NCBI RefSeq assembly: GCF_002419815.1
Contig: NZ_DIGV01000005.1
Span: 1 to 13,083, forward strand
Origin: Brevundimonas sp. UBA5713
GTDB lineage: Bacteria > Pseudomonadota > Alphaproteobacteria > Caulobacterales > Caulobacteraceae
Direction: 5' to 3'
DNA length: 13,083 nucleotides
A program made the translations under genes and the position numbers. The notes beneath the pieces were generated by a model, which was not told the DNA's origin, ran no database searches, and worked only from the letters and a program-made list of their open reading frames with translations. Positions 12,388 to 13,083 of the stretch are shown piece by piece (position 1 is the stretch's first letter; the number at the start of each line of letters is the position of its first letter).

Positions 12388-13083
12388 ATGGCCCAAGCCC
12401 TGCGTTCTATCGAAGAAGACACCCCGCAGACCGCGCTTGTCGCGCAGGTCAGCGCCAACCCCGGCTTGGTTCTTCTGGATCAGGAACGATTCAACCAGTT
12501 CTACGAGGCGATCAAGCAGGAGACGGACAAGCTGGTCCCCGACCTGACGACCGAGAAGGGCCGGAAGGAGATCGCTTCCATGGCCTTCAAGGTCGCCAAG
12601 ACCAAGACCGCCATCGATGCGGCAGGAAAGCTTCTTAATGAGGAAGCGCGCGCACAGATCAACAAGGTCGACGCCGCCCGCCGCGACATCCGCGAGAAGC
12701 TGGACGCCCTTAAAGACGAGGTGCGCAAGCCGCTTACCGACTGGGAGGCTCGAGAAGAGGAGCGCGTGGCCGCCTGTGACGCCTTGATCGCCCTGATGAA
12801 GCGCGACGCCGTTGTCACGCTGGAAGACACGTCAGCATCGGTCGCCGCGCGTCTGGCCGAAATCAAAGCCTTTGCGCTGGATGAAGGGCAGTTCCAATCC
12901 CTGCTGGCTACAGCTCAACAGCAGCAGGCCGACGCCATTGAAAACCTGTCTGCGGCGCATGCTCGACTGCTCAAAGAAGAGGCCGATCGCGCCGAACTGG
13001 ACCGCCTGCGCGCCGAGGCCGCAGAGCGCGCCGAACGCGAACGCGCCGAAGCCGAGGCTAAGGCCGCTGCCGAAGCCGCAGAG
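12388..13083 (+). CDS. Coiled-coil phage protein, N-terminal 232 residues (runs off window)
   Basis: ATG 12388 has GGAGG five bases upstream, and the frame is open to the end of the window. The product has RFNQFYEAIKQETDKLVPDL and TTEKGRKEIASMAFKVAKTK at residues 34-73, then KVDAARRDIREKLDALKDEV and RKPLTDWE. Beyond about residue 195 it becomes an Ala/Glu/Arg-rich coiled coil. I recognise this as a conserved phage early protein often located before recombination or single-strand annealing genes. Its biochemical role is uncertain. The missing C-terminus could hold a further domain. Confidence 0.75.
   Translation, partial: MAQALRSIEEDTPQTALVAQVSANPGLVLLDQERFNQFYEAIKQETDKLVPDLTTEKGRKEIASMAFKVAKTKTAIDAAGKLLNEEARAQINKVDAARRDIREKLDALKDEVRKPLTDWEAREEERVAACDALIALMKRDAVVTLEDTSASVAARLAEIKAFALDEGQFQSLLATAQQQQADAIENLSAAHARLLKEEADRAELDRLRAEAAERAERERAEAEAKAAAEAAE

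Noticed and set aside
12501..12866. 121-aa minus-strand frame rich in Ser, Arg and Ala
   Set aside because: It is antisense to the coiled-coil gene starting at 12388, which has a GGAGG site and coherent helical sequence.

Overview
The window looks like the early and immunity region of a temperate phage or prophage of an alphaproteobacterium. The evidence is the packed phage-style operons (4-base stop/start overlaps), a Ser-Lys LexA/CI-type repressor, a DnaB-type helicase, a RuvC-like resolvase, moderately high GC, and a GcrA-like protein, a family largely confined to Alphaproteobacteria. The genus cannot be set from this sequence. No integrase, attachment site, tRNA, rRNA or CRISPR array was seen, so prophage versus free phage cannot be decided.

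Left arm (6103 down to 1, minus strand): a long early operon. Its order is a Cro-position DNA-binding protein, a 66-aa membrane peptide, a small-protein block, a CII-position protein, a possible 32-aa peptide, a 180-aa protein, the RuvC-like resolvase, a GcrA-like regulator with two DNA-binding modules, three small helical proteins, the DnaB-type helicase, and a replication-linked protein cut by the window edge. Most joints are ATGA-, TGATG- or GTGA-type overlaps. A plus-strand membrane-protein gene (5275-5799) sits inside this arm in the opposite direction.

Switch (6104-6190): the Cro-like gene and the CI repressor diverge. Three copies of a 16-bp operator, consensus RTCGGA-N4-TCCGAC, lie between them. 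One fills the spacer of a leftward promoter whose predicted start falls at the Cro-like ATG, and one abuts the repressor ATG. Neither gene has a Shine-Dalgarno sequence, so both mRNAs may be leaderless.

Cargo (6907-9939): between the repressor and its rightward target lie a three-Cys-motif partner protein (TcmP type), a convergent Gp37/Gp68-family (DUF5131) three-Cys protein, a small XRE-like regulator, a four-cysteine protein and a small exported protein. This block looks less phage-like and more AT-rich, and splits the immunity region.

Right arm (10040-13083, plus strand): two more operators lie about 3.8 kb from the switch set. One occupies the spacer of a good TTGACA promoter. It drives an operon encoding a 41-aa peptide, a TetR-type DNA-binding protein without a ligand domain, an NlpC/P60-like protein that appears to have lost its catalytic cysteine, three small proteins, and a coiled-coil protein running off the window. 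The sequence suggests that one repressor silences both arms, with accessory cargo between its targets.
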